The notes beneath the pieces are model-generated. The model was not told the origin of the DNA and ran no database searches. It was given only the letters and a program-made list of their open reading frames with translations. The position numbers were made by a program, and so were the translations under genes. Below, in pieces: positions 1-6,691 of a DNA stretch of 12,429 nt. How positions within the stretch are numbered: position 1 is the first letter of the stretch; each line of letters opens with the position of its first letter. This stretch comes from UMGS1322 sp900550765 (lineage in GTDB: Bacteria; Bacillota; Clostridia; Christensenellales; QALW01): NCBI GenBank assembly GCA_958448705.1, contig CAUDEY010000036.1:1-12429 (forward strand), written 5' to 3'.

Positions 1-88
1 GAGCTGGCGCCGCAGGCGACTGAGGGGTAGTTTTTCTCTCCCTCAGCCTCGCTGACGCTCAGCATCCCTTCTCAGAGGGAGCTGAGAA
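1..88 (+). repeat. Dispersed hairpin-rich intergenic repeat, left copy (cut by window edge)
   Basis: The first 30 bases are a perfect reverse complement of 12373-12402. A second block, 36-52, is a perfect 17-base reverse complement of 12341-12357, so both blocks occur in the same order in the two copies. The CCCTCAGCCTCGC and AGAGGGAG segments can fold on themselves. Short GC-rich elements of this look are dispersed between genes in many gut Clostridia; that statement is from general knowledge, not a search. The copy is probably truncated at base 1, because the matching right copy continues past the equivalent point. Bases 89-293 hold no recognisable gene, only a short A/T inverted repeat at 177-191. 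Confidence 0.8.
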
Positions 89-293
89 AGAGAAAATCTG
101 TCAGTTTTTTAGCAGAGGGAGCCAAAAAAGAAAAGCTAACGCTCGTTTCTCAAAAGAAGCCAGATGAAGCAAAATAAGTTTTAAAAAAACTATTGCTAAT
201 AACAAACTGCCCGTATGAATAGGAATGATTGATGACAGATCAGACCAAGCACAAATATCCCCGGGCAAAAAAGCCGAAACTATATTGAAATTT

Positions 294-869
294 CTATTCC
301 TGATATACAAGAGCGCAAACATATTCTTCCTGCCGGAATACTTGTAAACGATAGCCCTCAATCCATCGGTGCAGACCGGTTTCATCGGCCGTCTGCACTT
401 GCTTCATTCCGCCTGCAAGGCCAAGACCGGTAAGTTTTAAATAAGCTTCCTTCGCCGTCCAAACAGAAAAAAACCGAACCGCATCTCCGCTGATATAGGC
501 GCGTTCCGCCGGCGTACATATTTTAGAGACCAGCCGCGCATCAAAACCCCGAAGGAGCTCTATATCTGCGCCCACCGGTCCTTCCTGCACAGCGCAGAGC
601 ACCCGGGTTCCGGAATGGCTGATGCTGACCTGCTGCCGGCTGCCGGGCAGGTATGGCTTTCCTGCCGCGGTGTATTCCAGCTCCAGCGTTTCCGCAGGGC
701 GTCCCAAAGCATGGGCAAGCAGCTGCTTGGCCGTATAAATGCCTAAAATAGTACGTTTTTTTGCCTCCTCCGAAAGATATCGCTCCACCTGCCGCTTTTT
801 CGCCTCCGCACGGCAAAGGCTTTCGGCATCCCGGGGAAGCTGCCGGATATCGGCGATCCTATATTCCAT
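294..869 (-). CDS. 4'-phosphopantetheinyl transferase, Sfp/AcpT superfamily
   Basis: The enzyme would transfer the phosphopantetheine arm of coenzyme A to a serine of carrier proteins (acyl carrier protein or PKS/NRPS carriers) in the cytoplasm. The 191-residue product shows the family signatures in order: GKPYLP (70-75), SISHSG (82-87), VGADIE (99-104, with the metal-binding Asp) and WTAKEAYLK (137-145). It is somewhat shorter than Bacillus Sfp (about 224 residues), with a compact C terminus. The start at 869 was chosen because AAAGGAG lies six bases upstream; the frame stays open for 36 more codons, but no start there has a ribosome site. A TTGACG-18-TATAAT promoter lies upstream at 948-977. 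No carrier protein or synthase gene is adjacent, so the substrate is unknown. The superfamily call is secure; primary versus secondary metabolism cannot be told. Confidence 0.9.
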   Translation of the reverse strand: MEYRIADIRQLPRDAESLCRAEAKKRQVERYLSEEAKKRTILGIYTAKQLLAHALGRPAETLELEYTAAGKPYLPGSRQQVSISHSGTRVLCAVQEGPVGADIELLRGFDARLVSKICTPAERAYISGDAVRFFSVWTAKEAYLKLTGLGLAGGMKQVQTADETGLHRWIEGYRLQVFRQEEYVCALVYQE

Positions 870-947
870 TTTTCTCTCCTTTGCTGCCATACATTGCAGA
901 ATGTTATAAAGTCGTTTGCAGCTGCCTGCAACTCTTTTTACATCTCT

Positions 948-977
948 ATTATAAGAAATCCGGGGTATTTTCGTCAA
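948..977 (-). promoter_or_regulatory. Promoter for the phosphopantetheinyl transferase gene
   Basis: On the minus strand, TTGACG (972-977) is followed after 18 bases by a perfect TATAAT (948-953). It sits about 80 bases upstream of the chosen start, back-to-back with the promoter of the methyltransferase gene. Confidence 0.65.
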
Positions 978-992
978 TCTGCTATTTTTTTA

Positions 993-1021
993 TTGAAAAA
1001 AACACCGCAACAGTGTATAAT
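993..1021 (+). promoter_or_regulatory. Promoter for the methyltransferase/MBL pair
   Basis: TTGAAA (993-998), a 17-base spacer and TATAAT (1016-1021) form a near-consensus vegetative promoter. The predicted transcript starts about 22 bases before the start codon, leaving just room for the AAAGGAG site at 1037-1043. Confidence 0.8.
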
Positions 1022-1050
1022 TTTTATATTATAAAAAAAGGAGCACTTTT

Positions 1051-1551
1051 ATGTTCTGCGATTATATGGAATCGCCCATCGGTATTTTAAAGATCACGGC
1101 CAATCATAATTTTATCAAGGGAGTAGAACTGGTCAATGCAGCGGACACGCCTCTGCCCAACGAGCTGACAGAACAGTGCCGGCAGCAGCTGACCCAATAT
1201 TTTGAACAAAAACGCACGGAATTTTCTCTTCCGCTGGCACCCAACGGCACAGCTTTTGAAAAAAGAGTTTGGCGCCGGTTATGCCAAATTCCCTACGGAA
1301 GTACGATCACCTATCAGGAGGCGGCCCGGGCAGCCGGAAATAAAAACGCCCGGCGGGCGGCGGGCACCGCGGTGGGAAAAAATCCTATTTTACTGCTCAT
1401 TCCCTGTCACCGCGTGATTGGCGCCAATGGCCATTTGACCGGTTTTGCCGCAGGAATGGATAAAAAACGTTTTTTGCTGCTGCATGAGGGGATCTCCCTT
1501 AAGGGAATGCGCCTGGCCCCAAAAAAGGACGTGCAGCCGAATACCCTTTAA
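1051..1551 (+). CDS. ogt: Methylated-DNA--protein-cysteine S-methyltransferase (Ogt/MGMT)
   Basis: This suicide DNA-repair protein moves the alkyl group from O6-alkylguanine to its own cysteine. The 166-residue product has the small N-terminal domain (about 1-65) and the C-terminal domain with the invariant IPCHRVIG motif (117-124), in which Cys119 is the acceptor. Upstream, KNP (110-112) and the RRAAG turn (101-105) fit the DNA-binding helix and arginine finger. It has no AraC-like Ada domain, so it is the constitutive Ogt type rather than Ada. The ATG at 1051 has AAAGGAG seven bases upstream and a strong promoter before that. The next gene starts 31 bases after the stop with no terminator between, so the two are probably co-transcribed. 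The last 15 residues are a loosely conserved tail. Confidence 0.95.
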   Translation: MFCDYMESPIGILKITANHNFIKGVELVNAADTPLPNELTEQCRQQLTQYFEQKRTEFSLPLAPNGTAFEKRVWRRLCQIPYGSTITYQEAARAAGNKNARRAAGTAVGKNPILLLIPCHRVIGANGHLTGFAAGMDKKRFLLLHEGISLKGMRLAPKKDVQPNTL

Positions 1552-1582
1552 AATTTTTAACTGGGAAAAGGAGCCTATCCAA

Positions 1583-2395
1583 ATGAAAATCATTCAGCAA
1601 ACCAATAAGAATGCCAAGCAAAGTATGGGGTATGAAATCATTGCTGAAACCGGTCAGCTGCTCGTGATCGACGGCGGTTACAGCGGCAACGAAGAGGAGC
1701 TGCGGCGCATCATCAAAAGTGCCGGGGGCCATGTGGACTTGTGGCTGATTACCCACCCTCATTGTGACCATCACAATGCAGTGATCGGTGTACTATCCGA
1801 TCCCCAGGGCATCACAGTGGATAAAATCGGAACCTCTATGCTGCCGGATTCCTGGGCGGAAGGCAAAAAGGACGCGGAAGAGCTGCTCGAGTGGAACCGG
1901 TTTGAACGCACGCTTAACAACGTCTTTCAAATTCAGGAGGGTCAGATATTTCAGCTGGGCTCGCTGCGGGTAGAGGTTCTTGCCGGAGCCAATCCCGATT
2001 TGGAGATCGATCCGTTCAACAATCAATCCTGCGTATTCCGCGTGAGTGAAGAAGATTTTTCGCTGCTGATTTTAGGCGATTTAGGCGTGGAAGCCGGACG
2101 CCGCCTGCTGCAAAAGGGATATGATTTGAAAGCCGACGCCGTACAAATGGCGCATCACGGCCAAAACGGCGCCGAAGAGGAGGTCTATCAGGCCATACAG
2201 CCGGAATGGGCTTTTTGGCCTACGCCCAAATGGCTTTGGGAGAATACCCCGTATATGGGCGGAACGCCGGGAACCGGCCCCTTCAAAACCCCTGAGGTCA
2301 TTGAATGGATGAAAAAATTAGGAACAAAAAATATCACCTGTTTTGACCATACCGTCATGTTTGATACCAAGACAAAAAAAGCCGTGGAATATTGA
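1583..2395 (+). CDS. Metallo-beta-lactamase-fold protein, ComEC C-terminal-domain type
   Basis: The 270-residue soluble protein carries the MBL metal site: VIDGG (28-32), HPHCDHH (58-64), the LGDLG aspartate (D166) and AHHGQNG (190-196). The AHHG motif and the LLILGDLG strand resemble the C-terminal nuclease-like domain of the DNA uptake protein ComEC and stand-alone relatives annotated as MBL hydrolases. It has no signal peptide or membrane helix, so a cytoplasmic metal-dependent hydrolase is likely; the substrate is unknown. The start at 1583 was chosen because AAAAGGAG lies nine bases upstream. The frame is open further back, but that would overlap the methyltransferase. Its position behind ogt suggests co-transcription, and a nucleic-acid-related role is a guess. 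A hairpin plus T-run follows at 2446-2473. Confidence 0.85.
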   Translation: MKIIQQTNKNAKQSMGYEIIAETGQLLVIDGGYSGNEEELRRIIKSAGGHVDLWLITHPHCDHHNAVIGVLSDPQGITVDKIGTSMLPDSWAEGKKDAEELLEWNRFERTLNNVFQIQEGQIFQLGSLRVEVLAGANPDLEIDPFNNQSCVFRVSEEDFSLLILGDLGVEAGRRLLQKGYDLKADAVQMAHHGQNGAEEEVYQAIQPEWAFWPTPKWLWENTPYMGGTPGTGPFKTPEVIEWMKKLGTKNITCFDHTVMFDTKTKKAVEY

Positions 2396-2445
2396 TGCGG
2401 GCTTTTAATGGCGGCGCTTTAAAAAGACGGCCGAAGCCCTGGAAA

Positions 2446-2473
2446 CGGACGGAAGCGTTTCGTCCGAATTTTT
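2446..2473 (+). terminator. Possible rho-independent terminator after the MBL gene
   Basis: CGGACG (2446-2451) pairs with CGTCCG (2461-2466) around a nine-base loop, followed by AATTTTTCC. The stem is short, so termination may be partial. It lies inside the upstream open extension of the DUF1989 frame. Confidence 0.45.
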
Positions 2474-2535
2474 CCACCACCTTGCCATACTGCATTTGCA
2501 GAAGCAGAACCATGTATTTACAGAAAGGACTCGCT

Positions 2536-3126
2536 ATGAAACACGAATACACAATAGACGCCTGCAGCGGAAAATGCATCTCTGTAGCAGCCGGACAGAA
2601 GATTACCGTCATTGACGTGGACGGAGCGCAAGTTGCCGATTTTTTTGCAGAACGCTTAAAGGAACCGAGGGAATTTTTATCCACGGCTGTTACGATTGAT
2701 TGCAACGCATCTATTCGCTTAAATCCGGGCGATTTCATTTATTCCAATCTCTACCGGCCGATGTTCCAAATCATAGCAGATGACGTAGGTGCGCACGATC
2801 TGCTGTTTCCCTGCTGCCGCCCAGAAATGTATGATTTTTTCTATCATAACGGAAAAGACCATCCCAACTGCTTTGATGCCATCAACCGCAGCCTGGATGA
2901 AAACAGGCCGATCATTCAGCCAATTAATCTGTTTATGCACACAAAGCTCCACAAAAACGGCAAAGTAACCGTAGAGCCGCCGCTTTCCAAGGCGGGAAGC
3001 AAAATACTTTTAAGTGCAAAAATGGATATGCGTTTAGGCATTGCTGCCTGCAGCGTGTCCGAGAGCAATTGTAATAACGGAAAATGCTCTGCCATCAAGG
3101 TGATCGTGGAAGACGGAGTTTTTTAA
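2536..3126 (+). CDS. DUF1989 / urea carboxylase-associated family protein
   Basis: The 196-residue protein matches the DUF1989 pattern throughout: an N-terminal beta segment with DVDGAQVADFF (27-37), LNPGDFIYSN (62-71), DLLFPCCRPEMYD (88-100), HPNCFDAINRSL (109-120), INLFMHTKLHKNGK (130-143) and the C-terminal PPLSKAGSKILLSAKMDM (148-165) with Cys171. Relatives are often encoded beside urea carboxylase/guanidine-degradation genes or aminomethyltransferase-like enzymes, but none is visible here, so the function is unassigned. The start was set at 2536 because AGAAAGGA lies six bases upstream and homology begins right there. The frame stays open back to an ATG that overlaps the preceding stop (TGATG at 2393-2397), so a 47-residue longer form is possible but looks unlike the family. 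It has no signal peptide. Confidence 0.85.
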   Translation: MKHEYTIDACSGKCISVAAGQKITVIDVDGAQVADFFAERLKEPREFLSTAVTIDCNASIRLNPGDFIYSNLYRPMFQIIADDVGAHDLLFPCCRPEMYDFFYHNGKDHPNCFDAINRSLDENRPIIQPINLFMHTKLHKNGKVTVEPPLSKAGSKILLSAKMDMRLGIAACSVSESNCNNGKCSAIKVIVEDGVF

Positions 3127-3354
3127 AAAGAGGTTGATTGTTTTAGAAAGATTTCTTACTTTTAAAAATACTTTCATTTCGTAAAAATTCAGGAAGACAA
3201 GAGAGAGACCGTATTGCGAAAATAAAGTATGTGTTTATTAAAAAAGAAAGCTCTTGAAAATTTTCTGTTTATCTGGATTCTGTCGTCTTTAGTTTAATCG
3301 TTTCTTATAGTATGGTTGCGTTTTAATAAAGAAAATTGTATTGAGGAAAAAATT

Positions 3355-4071
3355 ATGAGTACATTAATTTCTTCTGCAATGTATGGAACAGCGATCCTTG
3401 CAGCAGTAATCGTTGCTGTAAGCATTGCTGTGTTCTTAATTCTCAGATCACCGTTTCATTATCCGTATTTTAATCGCTATTTTGATGTATCCGGTAAAAG
3501 GAACCCGCAAATGGATGATTTAATTGATGAATTTTTGAATGCTGGAAATTTTCATACAATTCAAGAGCATAATGAATATATTCTGCTTTGGAAACAAACG
3601 TGTCAGCAAAAAATTAAAAAAAGTAAAATCAGAAATTACAGAAAAAAACAATTTAGCGCCTGTTTAAGCGATCATACTGCATTTAGGTTTTTTCTTACTC
3701 GCCAGCAGACAAGGTATAAACAACAGAATTATATAAAAACGGCATATAAGGTTACACAAATAACAGATAGATTCTTTTGTGACTATACATATCTACAAAA
3801 TCGTAACGAACAGCTTAAGAAAATTGATTATGAAACAACGCTTCGGGGATATCACAGCAAAAATCAAAGAAAACTGATGACAGGGGAACTTAGAAAGAAG
3901 ATTATGATTCGGGATCACTACACTTGTCAAAATTGTGGGAAACATATGCCGGATGAAGTGGGCCTTCATATAGATCATATTATACCGATCTCTAAAGGGG
4001 GAAAAACAGTGCCGTCGAATCTTCAGGTTCTTTGTTCTAAATGTAACGGGAATAAATCAAATAAAATTTAA
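3355..4071 (+). CDS. Membrane-anchored HNH endonuclease
   Basis: The 238-residue protein begins with one strongly hydrophobic helix (about 9-30), then a basic, Lys/Arg-rich middle region (about 45-165) unlike anything I recognise. It ends in an HNH nuclease domain: CQNC (191-194), HIDHIIPISKGG (205-216), the motif Asn in SNLQVLC (222) and CSKCNGNK (227-234). The paired CxxC motifs would bind structural zinc, and His208, Asn222 and the last Asn/Lys form the betabeta-alpha-metal active site. The ATG at 3355 has GAGG eight bases upstream, and a weak TATAGT -10 lies at 3306-3311. The gene and its flanks are much more AT-rich than the neighbours, which suggests recent acquisition. A tether on a nuclease is unusual: possible roles are processing of incoming DNA or defence, but no partner gene (methylase, helicase) is adjacent. 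No terminator is obvious on the plus strand. Confidence 0.85.
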   Translation: MSTLISSAMYGTAILAAVIVAVSIAVFLILRSPFHYPYFNRYFDVSGKRNPQMDDLIDEFLNAGNFHTIQEHNEYILLWKQTCQQKIKKSKIRNYRKKQFSACLSDHTAFRFFLTRQQTRYKQQNYIKTAYKVTQITDRFFCDYTYLQNRNEQLKKIDYETTLRGYHSKNQRKLMTGELRKKIMIRDHYTCQNCGKHMPDEVGLHIDHIIPISKGGKTVPSNLQVLCSKCNGNKSNKI

Positions 4072-4156
4072 AACAAGATAGTTTAAACGATACGGAGCTT
4101 TACTTGTAATATTTTCAGCTTTTTATCGTTTATTAAAAATTACAGCGAAAAAAGAT

Positions 4157-4193
4157 AAAAAAAGCATCCGTGCAGCGGAATACCGCACGGATG
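4157..4193 (-). terminator. Rho-independent terminator of the CofE-like gene
   Basis: CATCCGTGC (4165-4173) pairs perfectly with GCACGGATG (4185-4193). Read on the minus strand the hairpin is followed by C and then seven T residues (4157-4163). It lies about 40 bases past the stop codon of the minus-strand gene. Confidence 0.85.
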
Positions 4194-4200
4194 TTGACAG

Positions 4201-4232
4201 AAAAGCCGCCGCGCTTTTAAACGCACGGCCTT
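4201..4232 (-). terminator. Secondary terminator-like hairpin just after the CofE-like stop
   Basis: On the minus strand GCCGTGCG and GCGCGGCGGC can pair with a bulge and a G-U, and the stem is followed by TTTTC. It abuts the stop codon and precedes the stronger terminator at 4157-4193, giving a tandem arrangement. Confidence 0.4.
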
Positions 4233-5429
4233 TTATTCCTTAGTATAGTTATCAAAATACCCTTGGATATAGATGATCGGCGTGCCTTTATCCCCGCTGC
4301 CGGAGGTTAGGTCGGCCAAGGAACCGATTAAATCGGTAAGCCGCCGGGGCGTTGTGCCCTGTGAGGCCATCTTTCCAACCAGATCCGCGTCTTTATTGCG
4401 GATATAATCAGAAATCGCGTCCTTCAGTTCGTCGCCGCTGAGAGAAGCAAACTCATTATCCGCCAGATATTTAAGCTTCACTTCATTGGGCGTTCCTTCC
4501 AGGCCCGCCGTATACGCCGGAGAAACTACCGGATCCGCCAGCTCCCATATCTTCCCTACCGGATCCTTAAACGCGCCGTCGCCATAGACCATGACCTCTA
4601 CGTTTTTTCCCGTAGCCTTACGGATTTTTTCCTGCACCTGGCAAACAAATTCCCCGCAGTGAACCGGAAACAGCTTTACTGTCTCTTCCGTAGCCTTATT
4701 GGACCCCAACAGGCCGTACTTCTCATTATAGCCGCTGCCGTTGACGGGACTGGTTAAAAGATCGTCTAACCCGAATACCTTCTCTGCGCCGCAGCTCTTC
4801 AAAATCCGTTTGGTGCGCGCGCGGGTATGGATATCACAGCAAAGCACACTTTTGGTATACTGAAGAATCGTGCGGCAATCGTTGGCCAAAATGACCTCCG
4901 CCTCAGCACCGCATGAAGTGATCAGCTCCTTATAATATTCAATATAATCCACGCCGGTAAAGGTATGCCGGCGTACGCCGAACAGCTCACGGAATTGGCG
5001 TTCGGTCAGTACATCGCTCCAGGGATTGACGCCTTTTTCATCCAAAGCATCCAGATCGACCAGATGATTTCCCACCTCATCCGAAGGATAGCTGAGCATC
5101 AGCACGATTTTTTTTACGCCCGAGGCGATTCCCTTTAAACAGATAGAAAAACGGTTGCGGCTCAGAATGGGAAAAATCACGCCCACAGTATCGTCACCGA
5201 ATTTTTGCGCTACATCGGCAGCAATATCCCGAATATTGGCATAATTCCCCTGGGACCGTGCCAAAACGGCTTCGGTAACGGCAATAACATCTTTATCCCG
5301 AATCGTAAAACCGTCTTCGCTTTCCGCGGCACGAAGCACGCAGTCTACAGTGATCTGAGCCAAATCATCGCCCTCGCGGATAATCGGCGCCCGCAGCCCG
5401 CGGGAAACTGTTCCTATAAAACGTTCCAT
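4233..5429 (-). CDS. Coenzyme F420-0:L-glutamate ligase (CofE)-family protein with internal insertion
   Basis: The CofE family forms amide bonds between glutamate and a lactyl-phosphate-type acceptor using GTP and divalent metal. Family features are visible at both ends of this 398-residue protein. The N-terminal half has GLRAPIIREGDDLA (11-24), DKDVIAVTEAVLARSQG (45-61) matching the VxxSKxEG strand, and IFPILSRNRF (85-94). The C-terminal part has LTDLIGSLADLTSGSGDKGTP (364-384), matching the ADEIAxxAxLxMGxGxxGxP segment. Archaeal CofE is about 250 residues, so roughly 150 residues in the middle are extra. No other F420 gene is present, and most Clostridia do not make F420, so another substrate is likely. 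The start at 5429 has GAGGAGGAG eight bases upstream. The gene is divergent from a LysR regulator with overlapping promoters. Family membership is firm; the reaction is unknown. Confidence 0.8.
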   Translation of the reverse strand: MERFIGTVSRGLRAPIIREGDDLAQITVDCVLRAAESEDGFTIRDKDVIAVTEAVLARSQGNYANIRDIAADVAQKFGDDTVGVIFPILSRNRFSICLKGIASGVKKIVLMLSYPSDEVGNHLVDLDALDEKGVNPWSDVLTERQFRELFGVRRHTFTGVDYIEYYKELITSCGAEAEVILANDCRTILQYTKSVLCCDIHTRARTKRILKSCGAEKVFGLDDLLTSPVNGSGYNEKYGLLGSNKATEETVKLFPVHCGEFVCQVQEKIRKATGKNVEVMVYGDGAFKDPVGKIWELADPVVSPAYTAGLEGTPNEVKLKYLADNEFASLSGDELKDAISDYIRNKDADLVGKMASQGTTPRRLTDLIGSLADLTSGSGDKGTPIIYIQGYFDNYTKE

Positions 5430-5445
5430 ATCCTTTTCTCCTCCT

Positions 5446-5466
5446 CTGCGTTTCTTAAAAACGCAG
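5446..5466 (-). promoter_or_regulatory. Leader hairpin abutting the ribosome site of the CofE-like gene
   Basis: CTGCGTTT (5446-5453) and AAACGCAG (5459-5466) form a perfect 8-bp stem with a five-base loop. In the mRNA it lies between the predicted transcript start (about 5483) and the GAGGAGGAG site (5438-5446), touching it. It could protect the 5' end, tune translation or be a protein-binding dyad. Confidence 0.5.
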
Positions 5467-5468
5467 TG

Positions 5469-5497
5469 TTGTCTTTTTTTACCGCCTATAGTATAAT
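5469..5497 (+). promoter_or_regulatory. Promoter for the LysR gene
   Basis: TTGTCT (5469-5474), 17 bases, then a perfect TATAAT (5492-5497). Its -10 overlaps the -10 of the opposing promoter, so both are unlikely to be occupied at once. Confidence 0.65.
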
Positions 5498-5518
5498 AAA
5501 AGTCTCCATATTAGTAAA
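5490..5518 (-). promoter_or_regulatory. Promoter for the CofE-like gene, overlapping the LysR promoter
   Basis: On the minus strand TTTACT (5513-5518), 17 bases, TATACT (5490-5495). A short dyad ATTAA-N5-TTAAT (5519-5533), which fits the T-N11-A pattern of LysR-type sites, lies just upstream of the -35. The region is AT-rich, so the site is tentative. Confidence 0.5.
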
Positions 5519-5557
5519 ATTAATATTTTTAATATATTACATAAGGTGGGCTAATTT

Positions 5558-6436
5558 ATGGATATCAAATTAGACGCCTACCGCATTTTTTATGCGGCGG
5601 CGGGAAAACAGAGCTTCTCCAAAGCAGCACAGGAACTGTTTATCACACAGTCGGCGGTCAGTCAATCGATCAAAAATTTAGAAGAGAGGCTTAAAACGGT
5701 CTTGTTTGTGCGCAGCAAGCGAGAGATCCGTCTTACCCCGGAAGGGGAAACGCTCTACGAATATGTAAAAAACGCACTTTCTTTAATTGAAAAAGGAGAA
5801 AGCGAACTGCTGCGCTTTCAAACGTTAGAGCAGGGGCAGCTGCGAATCGCCGCGGGCGATACGCTCTCACGCTATCTGCTGCTGCCGTTTCTGGAAGCCT
5901 TTAACCGCAAATATCCGATGATCCGCGTAAACATCGTCAATCGTACCAGTCCGCAGTCTCTGGAGCTGCTGAAAGCAGGACAAGCCGATTTGGCTTTTGT
6001 AAATCTGCCCCTGACCGACGAAGCCGTTGAGATCCGCCCGTACCGCCAGGTACAGGAGATCTTTGTAGGCGGCAGCCGGTTCCGCGCGCTTACTCAAACT
6101 CCTGTTCCGCTCCGTGCGCTGCCGCAATATCCTCTAATCTTTTTAGAGCGCAGCTCCAATTCCCGCATGGCCGCAGAAAAGTTCTTTTTCAGCAGGGGAA
6201 TTTCCCTGGCGCCGGATATTGAGCTGGGATCGCATGACCTTCTGCTGGAATTTGCAAGAATCAATCTGGGCATTTCCTGTGTTACCAGGGAATTTTCCGG
6301 GCATTATCTGCAGACACAGGAGCTGTTTGAAATCAAAACCGACGAACCGCTGCCGCCGCGTTTTGTGGGAATATGCACCCTAAAGGGCGTCAGCGGCTCA
6401 GCCGCCGCACGCGCTTTTTTAGACCTTCTGCAATAA
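5558..6436 (+). CDS. LysR-family transcriptional regulator
   Basis: The 292-residue protein has the standard layout: an N-terminal winged helix-turn-helix with the SFSKAAQELFITQSAVSQSIKNLEE recognition region in two parts (19-31 and 32-43) and wing SKREIRLTPEG (53-63), a linker helix (about 64-90), and a periplasmic-binding-protein-like effector domain (about 92-290). Length is typical. The ATG at 5558 is seven bases after AAGGTGGG. It is divergent from the CofE-like gene, with 128 bases between the two start codons and overlapping promoters. This is the classic arrangement in which a LysR protein activates the neighbour in response to a ligand and represses itself. The inducer is unknown but may be a substrate or product of the CofE-like enzyme. 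The downstream hairpin at 6441-6479 is a better terminator for the opposite strand. Confidence 0.92.
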   Translation: MDIKLDAYRIFYAAAGKQSFSKAAQELFITQSAVSQSIKNLEERLKTVLFVRSKREIRLTPEGETLYEYVKNALSLIEKGESELLRFQTLEQGQLRIAAGDTLSRYLLLPFLEAFNRKYPMIRVNIVNRTSPQSLELLKAGQADLAFVNLPLTDEAVEIRPYRQVQEIFVGGSRFRALTQTPVPLRALPQYPLIFLERSSNSRMAAEKFFFSRGISLAPDIELGSHDLLLEFARINLGISCVTREFSGHYLQTQELFEIKTDEPLPPRFVGICTLKGVSGSAAARAFLDLLQ

Positions 6437-6440
6437 GTGC

Positions 6441-6479
6441 AAAAAAACAGCAGGGCAGCTGTATCTATCCATCCTGCTG
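6441..6479 (-). terminator. Rho-independent terminator of the XRE transcript, possibly shared with LysR
   Basis: CAGCAGG (6448-6454) pairs with CCTGCTG (6473-6479). Read on the minus strand the stem is followed by seven T residues (6441-6447). On the plus strand only CATTTTC follows, so it would stop LysR transcripts poorly. The interval between LysR and XRE (6437-6691) otherwise holds only palindromes, such as CTTTTCCG-N8-CGGAAAAG at 6539-6562, and no gene I can support. Confidence 0.65.
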
Positions 6480-6691
6480 CATTTTCGCCTTTGCCTCCTA
6501 TCCTTCACAACAGGCGATATCACGCAAACAACAAACGCCTTTTCCGTCCGACTGCGGAAAAGTCCGCCGCACGCTGAATATCTTCCTTTAAATTTTTTGT
6601 GCAGAAAAGCCCTGCACGGTTTAACCGGCTTCGCTTTTTAAAGGATACGCTGTATCTGCTTTCAGCGGCACAGGCAAAAAAGCCCCCCGTT

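Noticed and set aside
541..931. Minus-strand alternative frames inside and upstream of the phosphopantetheinyl transferase gene
   Set aside because: They overlap the real gene in another frame and show only composition-driven Gly/Ala/Arg-rich sequence.
2396..2535. Guanidine (ykkC-type) riboswitch ahead of the DUF1989 gene
   Set aside because: The family's link with urea carboxylase prompted a look, but the conserved ykkC sequence blocks are absent; only a small terminator-like hairpin is present.
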